Virus record (IMG/VR): IMGVR_UViG_3300020497_000007
Coordinates: 1-28,066 of that record
Reading direction: 5' to 3' (one strand)
Source of the DNA: a virus
DNA: 28,066 bases
In this document: positions 1-7,291 of the stretch, piece after piece
Layout: the number at the start of each line of letters is the position of its first letter
Numbering within the stretch: the first letter of the stretch is position 1
Notes under the pieces: model-generated
What the model was told of the DNA's origin: nothing
The model's input: the letters and a program-made list of their open reading frames with translations, nothing else
Database searches by the model: none
Made by a program: the position numbers and the translations under genes

Positions 1-192
1 GGACCCCATTTACATTTTGAAATAAGACGTAGTAGTGAAAAATTAATTGATATACGAAATGGTTATGGTAGATTATCCGGTTCAAATATTTTAAACCCTG
101 AGGATTTTATTAAAAAATCTGATCAAAAAATTGTGAGTGGAGCACCTAATCATGGTCAATTAGGTAGTACATCTAGTGGGGTTATAGCCTAA
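1..192 (+). CDS. M23-family (LytM-like) peptidase, C-terminal fragment
   Basis: The first 63 codons in frame 1 are the end of a gene that begins upstream of the window. The fragment starts with GPHLHFEIR, the HxH motif of M23 zinc metallopeptidases (His3 and His5 here), where one His is a zinc ligand and the other is catalytic. It continues with an NG turn and NPEDFI, matching the usual 'NG..vNP..fi' end of the domain. M23 enzymes cut peptide cross-links in peptidoglycan. In a phage this is either a tail-associated lysin or an endolysin; the window cannot decide which. About 20 polar, Gly/Ser-rich residues follow the domain. The family call is firm; the exact role is inferred. Confidence 0.8.
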   Translation, partial: GPHLHFEIRRSSEKLIDIRNGYGRLSGSNILNPEDFIKKSDQKIVSGAPNHGQLGSTSSGVIA

Positions 193-218
193 GGTTGTTA
201 TTATAAAAAATAATTACT

Positions 219-229
219 ATATTTAGTGT
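219..229 (+). promoter_or_regulatory. weak variant of the ATATTTATA element
   Basis: ATATTTAGTGT lies immediately before the ATG at 230 and after the stop of the peptidase gene at 192. It resembles the repeated ATATTTATAAT element (1211, 5864, 11560, 14230), and its spacing to ATG is closest to that of the 11560 copy. One copy this degenerate is not proof of function. Confidence 0.25.
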
Positions 230-847
230 ATGGTATTAGGTTATATTATTTCAGAGGAAAAGATAGAAGTTGAAAATTTTGTCAATTTAAATTCATTAAT
301 TGATATTGATGATGAATTACCAAGATTAATTGTTGGTAGAGAATTTAGTAAAACTTTAGGTTTGAAACCATCTATTTTAAATAAAAAGATGAGTAAGTAT
401 AGTTACTGGACATATTCCTCTACCGAGAAGAAGTCTGAATATACTGATGATTTAGAGTTATTTAAAAAAATATCTATAGATTTATTTCTAAGTAAAGTAA
501 AATATTTTTACATAGATCCATTCAATTTAACCTTAACACAAATAAAACGATTGATAACCAAAGTTAATGGTGTTACCAATGGTTTAATTTATTATGATAC
601 AAAAATGTGTTATGTTTTTTATGATGGTATGACTTATGGTATTAATTGGGATGTTATGGAGTATTTAGGGTTGGGGAAACAAAGGTTAATAAATTACTTA
701 AAAGATAAAAATTTTAAGATTTTACATAAAGATGAAATATTTAATAAGTGTATGTTTGAGACTAATAATATTAAGGTTTTACCGTACTTACACTATTTAA
801 AAACATATGAACAACAAGATCTTATTAGCGTCCTTCATCACAGTTAA
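230..847 (+). CDS. hypothetical phage protein, 205 aa
   Basis: I do not recognise this protein. It starts at the first ATG after the peptidase gene, 38 bases from the upstream stop. The sequence is mixed alpha/beta in character, rich in Lys, Ile, Tyr and Leu, with no signal peptide, membrane segment or cysteine motif. A middle segment (about residues 99-165) alternates hydrophobic and aromatic residues (GLIYYDTKMCYVFYDG) like paired beta strands. Its last 41 bases overlap the next gene in another frame, an unusually long overlap for this window, which suggests translational coupling. No function is proposed. Confidence 0.7.
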   Translation: MVLGYIISEEKIEVENFVNLNSLIDIDDELPRLIVGREFSKTLGLKPSILNKKMSKYSYWTYSSTEKKSEYTDDLELFKKISIDLFLSKVKYFYIDPFNLTLTQIKRLITKVNGVTNGLIYYDTKMCYVFYDGMTYGINWDVMEYLGLGKQRLINYLKDKNFKILHKDEIFNKCMFETNNIKVLPYLHYLKTYEQQDLISVLHHS

Positions 848-1202
848 ACAATCTGACGATTTCTTTAATAAATTAGACACTTTATTTTCAATAAAAAAAG
901 ATAAGACATTCATTTTTAGTTTAGGTGAAAATTTAATGGTCACTTTTAAATTAACCTCAACAAATGATTTAAAAGAAGTTATTAAGACTAAATTAAAAAA
1001 CACGATACAAATCCACAAAAAGAGTAATAGTTTTTACACAATAAACGCTTTGAATAAATTAATCCAAAGAGATTTTAATTTGGTGGATGGTAATATAGAT
1101 TATAAATCTTATTCCATTGATTGGGATAAATACCAAGATAAGTTATTTTTACTAAAAGAGGGTGAATTACTAATTCAAGATATAAAAAAAGTAATTTTAT
1201 GA
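807..1202 (+). CDS. hypothetical phage protein, 131 aa
   Basis: This is a small soluble-looking protein with strongly basic and aliphatic composition and no recognisable domain. The start at 807 gives MNNKILLASF and overlaps the previous gene by 41 bases. The next Met in frame is about 42 residues further in and would remove a well-formed N-terminal strand and helix, so I kept the longer form. The segment TFIFSLGENLMVTFKL looks like two beta strands joined by a turn. It is followed by a 46-base gap holding a candidate promoter element. Function unknown. Confidence 0.65.
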   Translation: MNNKILLASFITVKQSDDFFNKLDTLFSIKKDKTFIFSLGENLMVTFKLTSTNDLKEVIKTKLKNTIQIHKKSNSFYTINALNKLIQRDFNLVDGNIDYKSYSIDWDKYQDKLFLLKEGELLIQDIKKVIL

Positions 1203-1210
1203 TTTAACAG

Positions 1211-1221
1211 ATATTTATAAT
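1211..1221 (+). promoter_or_regulatory. candidate phage promoter element ATATTTATAAT (copy 1)
   Basis: This lies in the gap between the stop at 1202 and the ATG at 1249. With its flanks it reads GATATTTATAATGAAATAAG, identical at 19 of 20 positions to the copy before the helicase gene (5863-5882). A matching sequence is also found before the 1494-aa structural gene and, less perfectly, before gp25. If the element is a -10-like box, the transcript would start about 20 bases before the ATG. Confidence 0.55.
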
Positions 1222-1248
1222 GAAATAAGATTACTAATATATAAAAAT

Positions 1249-1440
1249 ATGGATAATAATAAAAAAAATGTTGATGAAAAAGGGATTGTTAACACCCTTG
1301 AAAACTTCTTATCTAATGATAAAAGTGATAAAAATGTTGAATGTACTGGTGACGTTTGTTATGTAAATGATGGTAAAGAACTTGTAGAACGAATTGAAAA
1401 AAAATTAGTTACCAGTGATGGTAGAAGATTGTTAATATAA
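1249..1440 (+). CDS. small hypothetical acidic protein, 63 aa
   Basis: The 63-residue protein is highly charged (Asp, Glu, Lys) and has two cysteines four residues apart (CTGDVC, about residues 32-37). It ends in a TSDGRRLLI tail. It lies directly downstream of a candidate promoter element, and the bases before its ATG (ATATAAAAAT) are the same as those before uvsX. It may be first in a short unit with the 228-aa gene starting 21 bases after its stop. I do not recognise a family. Confidence 0.6.
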   Translation: MDNNKKNVDEKGIVNTLENFLSNDKSDKNVECTGDVCYVNDGKELVERIEKKLVTSDGRRLLI

Positions 1441-1461
1441 TAAGAATTAATCATATACCAA

Positions 1462-2148
1462 ATGTCAAAAAATTTAAAATCAGATTTATCAGAAACTCTA
1501 AAGAGATATAACTTATTAACAGAATATAAATTCTATGTCCCTCGTATGGATGAAGAAAATTATGACCAAGATGATATATTCTTAGATGAACAAGATGTCC
1601 CTATGGATGATGTTCCAACTGAAGAAGTACCTACTGAAGATGTTCCAATGGAAGAACCAACAACCCCAGAGATGGGTGTGACACCAGAACCAACTATGGA
1701 TACGACAACTCCCCCTATGGGTGGTGAAGTTGAAGTGGATGTAACAGATATCGTAAAAGATACTAAAGAAACTAAAGACGCGGTTAATAGTGGTAATCAA
1801 AAAGTTGATGAGTTATTAAATAAATTAAAAGATTTAGAAACTAAATTAGCGTCAATGGATAGTTTAACAGCTAAAATTGATAATTTAGAAAGTGAGTTTG
1901 AAAAAAGAAATCCTACACCAGAAGAAAAATTGGAAATGAGATCATTAGATTCTTTTCCATATAATCTTAAATTAACTGATTATTGGGCTGGTAAAGAAGG
2001 AGCTTACAATGTTTTAAATAATGATAATAACAATTTAACTTCAATGGGTAAACAACCCGCTGAAAAAGAATATGTATTAACACGAGATGAAATAGAAAAA
2101 GATTACAGTGAAGGTGATGTTTCTGATTCATTTTATCCGGAAGATTAA
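1462..2148 (+). CDS. acidic, repeat-bearing coiled-coil protein, 228 aa (probable structural or scaffold-like)
   Basis: Three zones can be seen. Residues 1-44 are a short charged N-terminus. Residues about 45-85 form a low-complexity acidic, Pro/Thr-rich tract with pentad repeats of the form DVPMD, DVPTE, EVPTE, DVPME (bases 1594-1653). Residues about 93-150 are a heptad-like helix (VDELLNKLKDLETKLASMDSL) that should form a coiled coil. The C-terminus is acidic and probably flexible. There is no enzymatic motif. Acidic low-complexity plus coiled-coil layout is common in phage scaffolding or assembly proteins, but that is only an analogy. A strong terminator follows directly, so it ends a transcription unit. 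Confidence 0.7.
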   Translation: MSKNLKSDLSETLKRYNLLTEYKFYVPRMDEENYDQDDIFLDEQDVPMDDVPTEEVPTEDVPMEEPTTPEMGVTPEPTMDTTTPPMGGEVEVDVTDIVKDTKETKDAVNSGNQKVDELLNKLKDLETKLASMDSLTAKIDNLESEFEKRNPTPEEKLEMRSLDSFPYNLKLTDYWAGKEGAYNVLNNDNNNLTSMGKQPAEKEYVLTRDEIEKDYSEGDVSDSFYPED

Positions 2149-2169
2149 TAATTTTTTAAAAAAAAGACT

Positions 2170-2198
2170 AAGGGGACTTTACAGTCTCCTTTTTTTTT
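2170..2198 (+). terminator. intrinsic terminator after the 228-aa gene
   Basis: A nine-base-pair stem AAGGGGACT / AGTCTCCTT (one G-T wobble) encloses a TTAC loop and runs into eight or nine Ts. It sits 21 bases after the stop at 2148 and ends the upstream unit before the gp32 block. Confidence 0.85.
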
Positions 2199-2200
2199 AC

Positions 2201-2208
2201 TATATTTG
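2201..2208 (+). promoter_or_regulatory. Bacteroidota-type promoter -7 element (TATATTTG) before gene 32
   Basis: TATATTTG matches the TAnnTTTG -7 element of Bacteroidota primary sigma promoters. It lies directly after the terminator T-run and 37 bases before the gp32 ATG. A good upstream -33 TTG element is not clear because the terminator stem occupies that place. This suggests recognition by host RNA polymerase. Confidence 0.45.
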
Positions 2209-2221
2209 TTGAAATAGAATG

Positions 2222-2235
2222 TTTAATTAATTAAA
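2222..2235 (+). promoter_or_regulatory. UUAA-repeat palindrome in the gp32 mRNA leader (possible autogenous operator)
   Basis: TTTAATTAATTAAA is a perfect 14-base palindrome made of overlapping TTAA units, 10 bases before the gene 32 start codon. The known T4 gene 32 translational operator is an unstructured A/U-rich leader with repeated UUAA-like units next to the start codon, which gp32 itself covers. The resemblance in place and composition suggests the same control, but AT-rich DNA makes such sequences common. Confidence 0.35.
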
Positions 2236-2245
2236 ATTAGTAAAA

Positions 2246-3169
2246 ATGTCAGAAAAAACAAGTTCATTACAATCGATTCTCGATCAGTATGAAAAAAACA
2301 AGTCATCACAAAGTGGTGGAGGATTTGAAAGAAAGGAAGTAGATCTTACCAAGTATTTCTCCGAAAAATTAAGAGAAGGTCAAAAATCAGATGAGAAACG
2401 AGTGAGAATCTTACCTACAAAAGATGGTTCACCTTTCACTGAAGCTCATTGGCACGAACTTCAAATTAACAAACAGTATAGTAAAATTTATTGTACTAAG
2501 AAAAATGATGGCACTAGATGTCCATTATGTGAGGCTCATGAAGCTTTAAAAATGACTGGTAACGCGACAGACAAAGAACTCGCTAAACAGTTCGCACCAA
2601 GATTATTCTACATCACTAAAGTGATTGATAGAGATAAAGAATCTGAAGGTGTTAAATTTTGGAGATTCAAACATTATTATAATGGTGAGGGTGTATTTGA
2701 TAAATTAATCCCAATCATTAAAAAAAGAGGTGACATCCAAGACGCTAGAACAGGTAGAGATATCACTATGACTTTGGAGAGAGATTCAAAAGGTAGAAGT
2801 AAATTAACTTCAATTATGGATGAAGATCCTTCTTTATTAACAGATCCTAAATCTGAGTACGCAAAAGTTTGGATGACGAATGAAGAAACATATAAAGATG
2901 TTTATCGTCCAAAAAGTATTGAGTATATGGAAATCATCGCAAAAGGTTTAGAACCAGTTTGGGATAAGGAACAAAAGAAATTTGTTTCTAAAGATGATTT
3001 AGATAGTAAACCAGGTGGGAGTTTAGAATCTGAAATTAAAATGATGACTTCTGGTACTAAAAGTACACCGGTAGTTAAAAAACCAAGTCCAGTTGTTGAT
3101 GAGGTTAGTGAGGAAGAAGTAGATTTAGTTGAAACTGAAGCTACTGATGATGATGAATTACCATTTTAA
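2246..3169 (+). CDS. 32: gp32-like single-stranded DNA-binding protein
   Basis: The 307 residues compare with 301 for T4 gp32. The order of elements fits: a flexible N-terminus, then an OB-type core from about residue 50 (KRVRILPTKDG). Within the core lies a zinc-binding insert with His68/His70, Cys83, Cys92 and Cys95 (IYC...RCPLC), like the HCCC site of T4 gp32. Strand-rich sequence with aromatic residues continues to about residue 245 (KFWRFKHYYNGEGVFD). The last ~45 residues are an acidic tail ending DDDELPF. gp32 coats ssDNA in replication, recombination and repair and contacts partner proteins through its acidic tail. Downstream neighbours uvsX, RNase H and helicase are its known functional partners. 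The tip DDDELPF is unlike T4 and resembles bacterial SSB tips. Confidence 0.93.
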   Translation: MSEKTSSLQSILDQYEKNKSSQSGGGFERKEVDLTKYFSEKLREGQKSDEKRVRILPTKDGSPFTEAHWHELQINKQYSKIYCTKKNDGTRCPLCEAHEALKMTGNATDKELAKQFAPRLFYITKVIDRDKESEGVKFWRFKHYYNGEGVFDKLIPIIKKRGDIQDARTGRDITMTLERDSKGRSKLTSIMDEDPSLLTDPKSEYAKVWMTNEETYKDVYRPKSIEYMEIIAKGLEPVWDKEQKKFVSKDDLDSKPGGSLESEIKMMTSGTKSTPVVKKPSPVVDEVSEEEVDLVETEATDDDELPF

Positions 3170-3173
3170 TTTT

Positions 3174-3197
3174 AAAAATATAAAAATATAAAAATAT
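3174..3197 (+). repeat. three tandem copies of AAAAATAT running into the uvsX start codon
   Basis: Three exact 8-base copies of AAAAATAT fill the gap between gp32 and uvsX, and the last copy provides the A and T of the ATG at 3196. The string ATATAAAAATATG here is identical to that at the 63-aa gene (1238-1250). It may act as an A-rich, unstructured ribosome entry region in a genome without Shine-Dalgarno sites. Confidence 0.6.
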
Positions 3198-4311
3198 GTC
3201 AGTCGAAAAAAGACCTAAAAAATCCACTAGTGGAATAAAAAAACAAGAATTTAATCTAACCGAATTTAAAAAAGGTGTCGGTTTAAATTCATCTGTTAAA
3301 GATAAAGAATTGAGTTGGATTCCATTTTCACCAGCTTTTCACGAAGCTACAGGTGTACCTGGAATTCCTAAAGGATACGTGTCATTGAGTAGAGGTTTCA
3401 GTAATACTGGTAAATCAACCTCTATTTATGAAGCGGTTGTTTCTTGTCAAAAAATAGGTATCTTACCTATTATTATTGACACTGAGAATAACTGGAGTTG
3501 GGATCACGCTAAATGTATTGGTGTTGATTTTAATGAAGTCGCTGATGAGAATGGTGAAGTTGTTGATTATGAAGGTTTTTTTATGTTCATCAACAATAAA
3601 ACATTATTTGATAAGTACGGTAAGTTTCACCACGATGAAGGTGTTTACAAACAAAAAGAATTCCGTAGAAAAGCTTGTATTGAAGATATTTCTTTATTCA
3701 TTGAAGACTTATTAGATTTACAACAAAAAGAAGAGTTACCATATGAATTATGTTTTTTATGGGATTCTATTGGAACTATTGATTGTTTTAGATCTGTTGT
3801 CGCCAAAACTAAGAATAATATGTGGAACGCAGGGGCATTGGAAACCGCGTTTAAAGGTATCTTAAATAATGATATACCTTCTTCACGAAAAGAAGATTCA
3901 AAATATACTAACACATTCTTAGCGGTTCAAAAGATTTGGATTGATAATATGAATGGTGGTGGTGTTAAACACAAAGGTGGTGAAGGATTCTTTTACGGAG
4001 CTCGTTTTATTTTACACTTTGGTGGTGTTATTGGTCACGGAACTGAAACATTAACCGCAAGTAAAGGTGATAAAAAATATGGATTTGGTGTTCAATCTAA
4101 AGTTAAAGTTTGGAAAAACCAAGTTAATGGCATCACGTTTGAAGGTAAAATATGTTCAGTACCACATGGTTTCTGGAGTCCGGACAAGTTAAACGAATAT
4201 AAAGATAAATATAAACCTTACTTACTTGAAAAATTAGGTATGGAATATGGTGACTTTAATATCGAAACTGAACTAGTTTCAGACGCATCAGGATTATACG
4301 CAGAAGATTAA
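3196..4311 (+). CDS. uvsX: UvsX-like RecA-family recombinase
   Basis: The protein has 371 residues (T4 UvsX 391). The Walker A motif is GFSNTGKST at residues 67-75. The catalytic-Glu region DTENNW is at 95-100, and the Walker B strand LCFLWDS at 185-191 ends in Asp190. A Gly-rich loop (NMNGGGVKHKGGEGFF, 251-266) sits where the second DNA-binding loop of RecA-type proteins lies. UvsX forms filaments on gp32-coated ssDNA and drives strand exchange and recombination-dependent replication. Position directly after gp32 supports the call. The N-terminal ~40 residues are basic and low-complexity. Confidence 0.92.
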   Translation: MSVEKRPKKSTSGIKKQEFNLTEFKKGVGLNSSVKDKELSWIPFSPAFHEATGVPGIPKGYVSLSRGFSNTGKSTSIYEAVVSCQKIGILPIIIDTENNWSWDHAKCIGVDFNEVADENGEVVDYEGFFMFINNKTLFDKYGKFHHDEGVYKQKEFRRKACIEDISLFIEDLLDLQQKEELPYELCFLWDSIGTIDCFRSVVAKTKNNMWNAGALETAFKGILNNDIPSSRKEDSKYTNTFLAVQKIWIDNMNGGGVKHKGGEGFFYGARFILHFGGVIGHGTETLTASKGDKKYGFGVQSKVKVWKNQVNGITFEGKICSVPHGFWSPDKLNEYKDKYKPYLLEKLGMEYGDFNIETELVSDASGLYAED

Positions 4312-4337
4312 TTATTTAACCATTTAACACTTTAAAA

Positions 4338-5393
4338 GTGAAAAGACCACCGAGGTACAAAGACAAAATTGAAATTAAAGTACCTGAAACTATACTTGTA
4401 GATGGTAACGCACTATTAAATGTGGCGTATCATGGAGCTAAAAATCTATATAATAGTGATGGTATTCACATTGGTGGGTTATTTCAATTCTTTACAATTC
4501 TTAGGAAAATAGTATTGGATCAAGAACCAAGTAAATTATTTGTATTTTGGGATGGTATGTGTAGTGGTAGATTGAGGTATGAAATCTATAAAGATTATAA
4601 GGCTAATAGGGAAAAGAATTTTGAATACCATTTAGATTCTGATGATCCAATTAGAGAGTCTCAAAAATTAAGAATTAAACAATACGCTGAGGAACTTTTT
4701 ATTAGACAATACCAAGATGATATCGTTGAAGCTGATGATTGTATTGCTTATTATTGTAATACAATGTCACCATACGAAAAGATTACGATCTGTACTGGAG
4801 ATAAGGATCTTTGTCAACTAATAGATGACAATGTTAGAATTTATTTTTTATCAAAGAAAAAATTTATAACAAAAGAAAATTATCTCTCAGTATTTGATCA
4901 TCATCAAGAAAATGCTACTTTAGTTAAAGTTATTACTGGAGATTCTTCTGATAATATTAAAGGTGTTAAAGGAGTACAAGAAAAAACTTTAATAAAATTA
5001 ATTCCGGGTATTATACAAAAAAAAGTGACTATTGACGAAATTTTTACTATACTTAAGGAAGAACAAAGTAAAAGGAAAAAACCGCTTAAAGTTATTGATA
5101 ATATTCTAAATGGGATAACCGATGGTATCCAGGGAGACAAATTATATGAAATAAACCAAAAAATAATAAATTTAAAAGAACCATTACTAACAGAAAAAGT
5201 GATTAACGAAATTAATGATTTAATAGATTCACCAATTGATCCTGAAGGTAGAGATAATAAAAATTTATTTAGAATGATGAGTGAAGATAAATTTTTAAAA
5301 GAAATACCTGGGAAAGAAAATGGATATATTGAATATTTTAAACCGTTTTTAAAATTAATAAAAAAAGAAAAAGAATTATTTAACAACAATTAA
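4338..5393 (+). CDS. rnh: T4 RNase H-like 5'-3' exonuclease (flap/PIN-type nuclease)
   Basis: The family's acidic metal-binding residues appear in order: Asp22 (LVDGNALL), Asp72 (FVFWDG), Glu131/Asp133/Asp134 (VEADD), Asp155/Asp157 (TGDKD), and Asp202/Asp205 (TGDSSDN). The YKDYKANR motif (84-91) and the helix-hairpin-helix region GVKGVQEKTLIKLIPG (209-224) are also present. At 351 aa it is somewhat longer than T4 RNase H (305). The enzyme removes RNA primers and flaps from lagging-strand fragments, working with gp32. The start is GTG at 4338, the only non-ATG start I accept in the window; no ATG offers a better N-terminus before the conserved ILVDGN. Confidence 0.92.
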   Translation: MKRPPRYKDKIEIKVPETILVDGNALLNVAYHGAKNLYNSDGIHIGGLFQFFTILRKIVLDQEPSKLFVFWDGMCSGRLRYEIYKDYKANREKNFEYHLDSDDPIRESQKLRIKQYAEELFIRQYQDDIVEADDCIAYYCNTMSPYEKITICTGDKDLCQLIDDNVRIYFLSKKKFITKENYLSVFDHHQENATLVKVITGDSSDNIKGVKGVQEKTLIKLIPGIIQKKVTIDEIFTILKEEQSKRKKPLKVIDNILNGITDGIQGDKLYEINQKIINLKEPLLTEKVINEINDLIDSPIDPEGRDNKNLFRMMSEDKFLKEIPGKENGYIEYFKPFLKLIKKEKELFNNN

Positions 5394-5394
5394 T

Positions 5395-5853
5395 ATGAAA
5401 AAAGAAATCGAAAAACTACCTTACGAATTTATTCTGTACATTAACAATAATATTGTATGTCAAAGATACTTCAATGTTAAAGGATTTAACCATAAATCAA
5501 TAAATTCATATGAAATTAGAGAAGTCATTGAAGACTCTTGTGATATCATCAAAAGAGATTTGAAAAAGAAAACTTTAGAATATCTTTGGAAGTTTTTCAA
5601 CTCTTATGTTGAACAAAAAACTGAAGAAATTGATAGAAGAAATGTCTATGAAAATGAAGATTTCTTTGATTTAGAGATAAAATTTGATGATAATGGCGAC
5701 CGAAAAACAATTGCTATGCAACGATTCACTGGGAATGTTTATCCACCAAAAGTACGTTACTCTGTGGATATCAGAGAGTTAATACCAAGTATTATTTCAA
5801 ATATTCAAGAAGGTTTGAGTAGAAAAAATTACAATGTAATAGAAACCATATAG
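5395..5853 (+). CDS. hypothetical protein between RNase H and helicase, 152 aa
   Basis: The start ATG follows the upstream stop by one base (TAATATG), implying coupled translation with RNase H. The sequence has a mixed N-terminal strand segment (YEFILYINNNIVCQRYF, about 10-26), a long charged helix (about 42-80), an acidic stretch (EDFFDLEIKFDDNGD, about 88-102) and a C-terminal helix. It contains no known catalytic motif. Its place in the replication block suggests a replication accessory role, possibly a helicase or primosome partner, but nothing in the sequence proves this. Confidence 0.75.
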   Translation: MKKEIEKLPYEFILYINNNIVCQRYFNVKGFNHKSINSYEIREVIEDSCDIIKRDLKKKTLEYLWKFFNSYVEQKTEEIDRRNVYENEDFFDLEIKFDDNGDRKTIAMQRFTGNVYPPKVRYSVDIRELIPSIISNIQEGLSRKNYNVIETI

Positions 5854-5863
5854 TAAAAACAAG

Positions 5864-5874
5864 ATATTTATAAT
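5864..5874 (+). promoter_or_regulatory. candidate phage promoter element ATATTTATAAT (copy 2)
   Basis: This is the same element as at 1211, with an extended match GATATTTATAATAAAATAAG. It begins ten bases after the stop of the 152-aa gene and ends 15 bases before the helicase ATG at 5890. It would let the helicase and reductase genes be transcribed separately from the gp32 block. Confidence 0.55.
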
Positions 5875-5889
5875 AAAATAAGTTTTAAA

Positions 5890-7290
5890 ATGACAAATAA
5901 AAGTACAGACAGTTTAGGTTATTTAGGTCACACATTTCAATTAAAATTATTAAATCAGATATTATTAGATGATAAGTTTTCATCAACGATAATCGATGTT
6001 TTAGATCCAACTTATTTTGATAATGAATACCTTAGATTAATTTCTAGTAAAATTAAAGATTACCACGAAAAGTATGAAACAATACCAGAGGTTAACACTT
6101 TAGAACAAATGTTAATCGTTGAGATTAAAAGAGAAGTTACCAGACAACATACTTTAGACTTATTAAATGAGGTTAAAGATATATCTCAAAAAGATAGTAT
6201 TTATACCCAAGAAACTGGGTTGATGTTTTGTAAACAACAGGAGTTAAAAAAAGCTACTAAGAAAATTCAAAAAATTCTTGATATGGGTGATTTTGATCGA
6301 TACCAAGAATGTGAAGAAATACTTAAACAAGCTTTAACTGTTGGTAATTTAAAAGATAATGGGGTTGATATTTTTAGTGGTATTGATGATGTATTATCTG
6401 ATGACTTCAGAAATCCAATCCCAACCGGTATTCATGGGTTAGACAATCTAATGGATGGTGGTTTATCTAAAGGTGAGTTAGGTGTTATATTAGCCCCATT
6501 TGGTGTTGGTAAAACAACTATGGTAACTAAGTTAGCTAATACAGCGTATAACTTAGGATTTAATGTAGTCCAAATATTCTTTGAGGATAATCCTAAAGTA
6601 ATACAGAGAAAACATTTTACGTGTTGGACTGGTGTTGAGTTAAATAAATTAAATGAAGAAAGAGAACGAGTTAAGTTTGAGGTTGAGAGTATTAAAGAAA
6701 ATTCAACCGGAAACCTAATTTTAAAGAAATTCCCAAGTGATGGTACGACAATACCACACATCAAACAATACCTTAGAAAATTAACATCTGATGGGATTAG
6801 ACCAGATATCGTATTACTTGATTATATTGATTGTGTACAACCATCTAAACGAGTTGATGATGTAAACGTTGGTGAAGGTAATGTGATGAGAGAATTTGAA
6901 TCTATGATTGATGAGTTAAGTCTTGTTGGTTGGACTGCGATACAAGGTAATAGAGGTTCAATTGGTGCTCAAGTAGTTGAAGCTAATATGATTGGTGGTT
7001 CTATTAAGAAAGGTCAGATTGGTCACTTTATAGTTTCTATAGCTAAAACATTAGATCAAAAAGAAGAGGGTAGAGCTACTATGGCGATTCTTAAATCTAG
7101 ATTTGGTAAAGATGGTGTTATATTTGAAGATATTGTTTTTGATAATGGAACAATTTGTATTGATACTACATCTTCAAGTGATGTTTCTTTCTTAAGTTTT
7201 GAGAAGGGGTTAGATAAAAAGAAATCAAATAGAATACAAGATGCTCTTAAACTAAGAGAAGAGTTTTTAAATAAAAATAAAAGTAATTAA
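5890..7290 (+). CDS. 41: gp41/DnaB-family replicative DNA helicase
   Basis: The protein has 466 residues (T4 gp41 475). The N-terminal ~150 residues are helical, as in the DnaB/gp41 oligomerisation domain. The RecA-like motor domain follows: Walker [10 protein letters not shown] (202-210), catalytic Glu in FFEDNP (Glu232), Walker [10 protein letters not shown] (306-314, Asp311), the QGNRG motif (352-356), and a C-terminal arginine-finger-like KSRFG (402-406). It unwinds DNA ahead of the phage replisome as a hexamer on the lagging strand. No intein is seen here, although gp41 genes of related marine phages often carry them. It is followed by nrdB with a one-base gap (TAATATG). Confidence 0.93.
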   Translation: MTNKSTDSLGYLGHTFQLKLLNQILLDDKFSSTIIDVLDPTYFDNEYLRLISSKIKDYHEKYETIPEVNTLEQMLIVEIKREVTRQHTLDLLNEVKDISQKDSIYTQETGLMFCKQQELKKATKKIQKILDMGDFDRYQECEEILKQALTVGNLKDNGVDIFSGIDDVLSDDFRNPIPTGIHGLDNLMDGGLSKGELGVILAPFGVGKTTMVTKLANTAYNLGFNVVQIFFEDNPKVIQRKHFTCWTGVELNKLNEERERVKFEVESIKENSTGNLILKKFPSDGTTIPHIKQYLRKLTSDGIRPDIVLLDYIDCVQPSKRVDDVNVGEGNVMREFESMIDELSLVGWTAIQGNRGSIGAQVVEANMIGGSIKKGQIGHFIVSIAKTLDQKEEGRATMAILKSRFGKDGVIFEDIVFDNGTICIDTTSSSDVSFLSFEKGLDKKKSNRIQDALKLREEFLNKNKSN

Positions 7291-7291
7291 T

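Noticed and set aside
4904-5389. 161-aa open frame on the - strand opposite the RNase H gene
   Set aside because: It is a shadow of a gene with clear nuclease motifs. Its composition is unspecific Phe/Ile/Ser-rich, as expected from antisense of AT-rich coding DNA. Other - strand frames were rejected on the same grounds.
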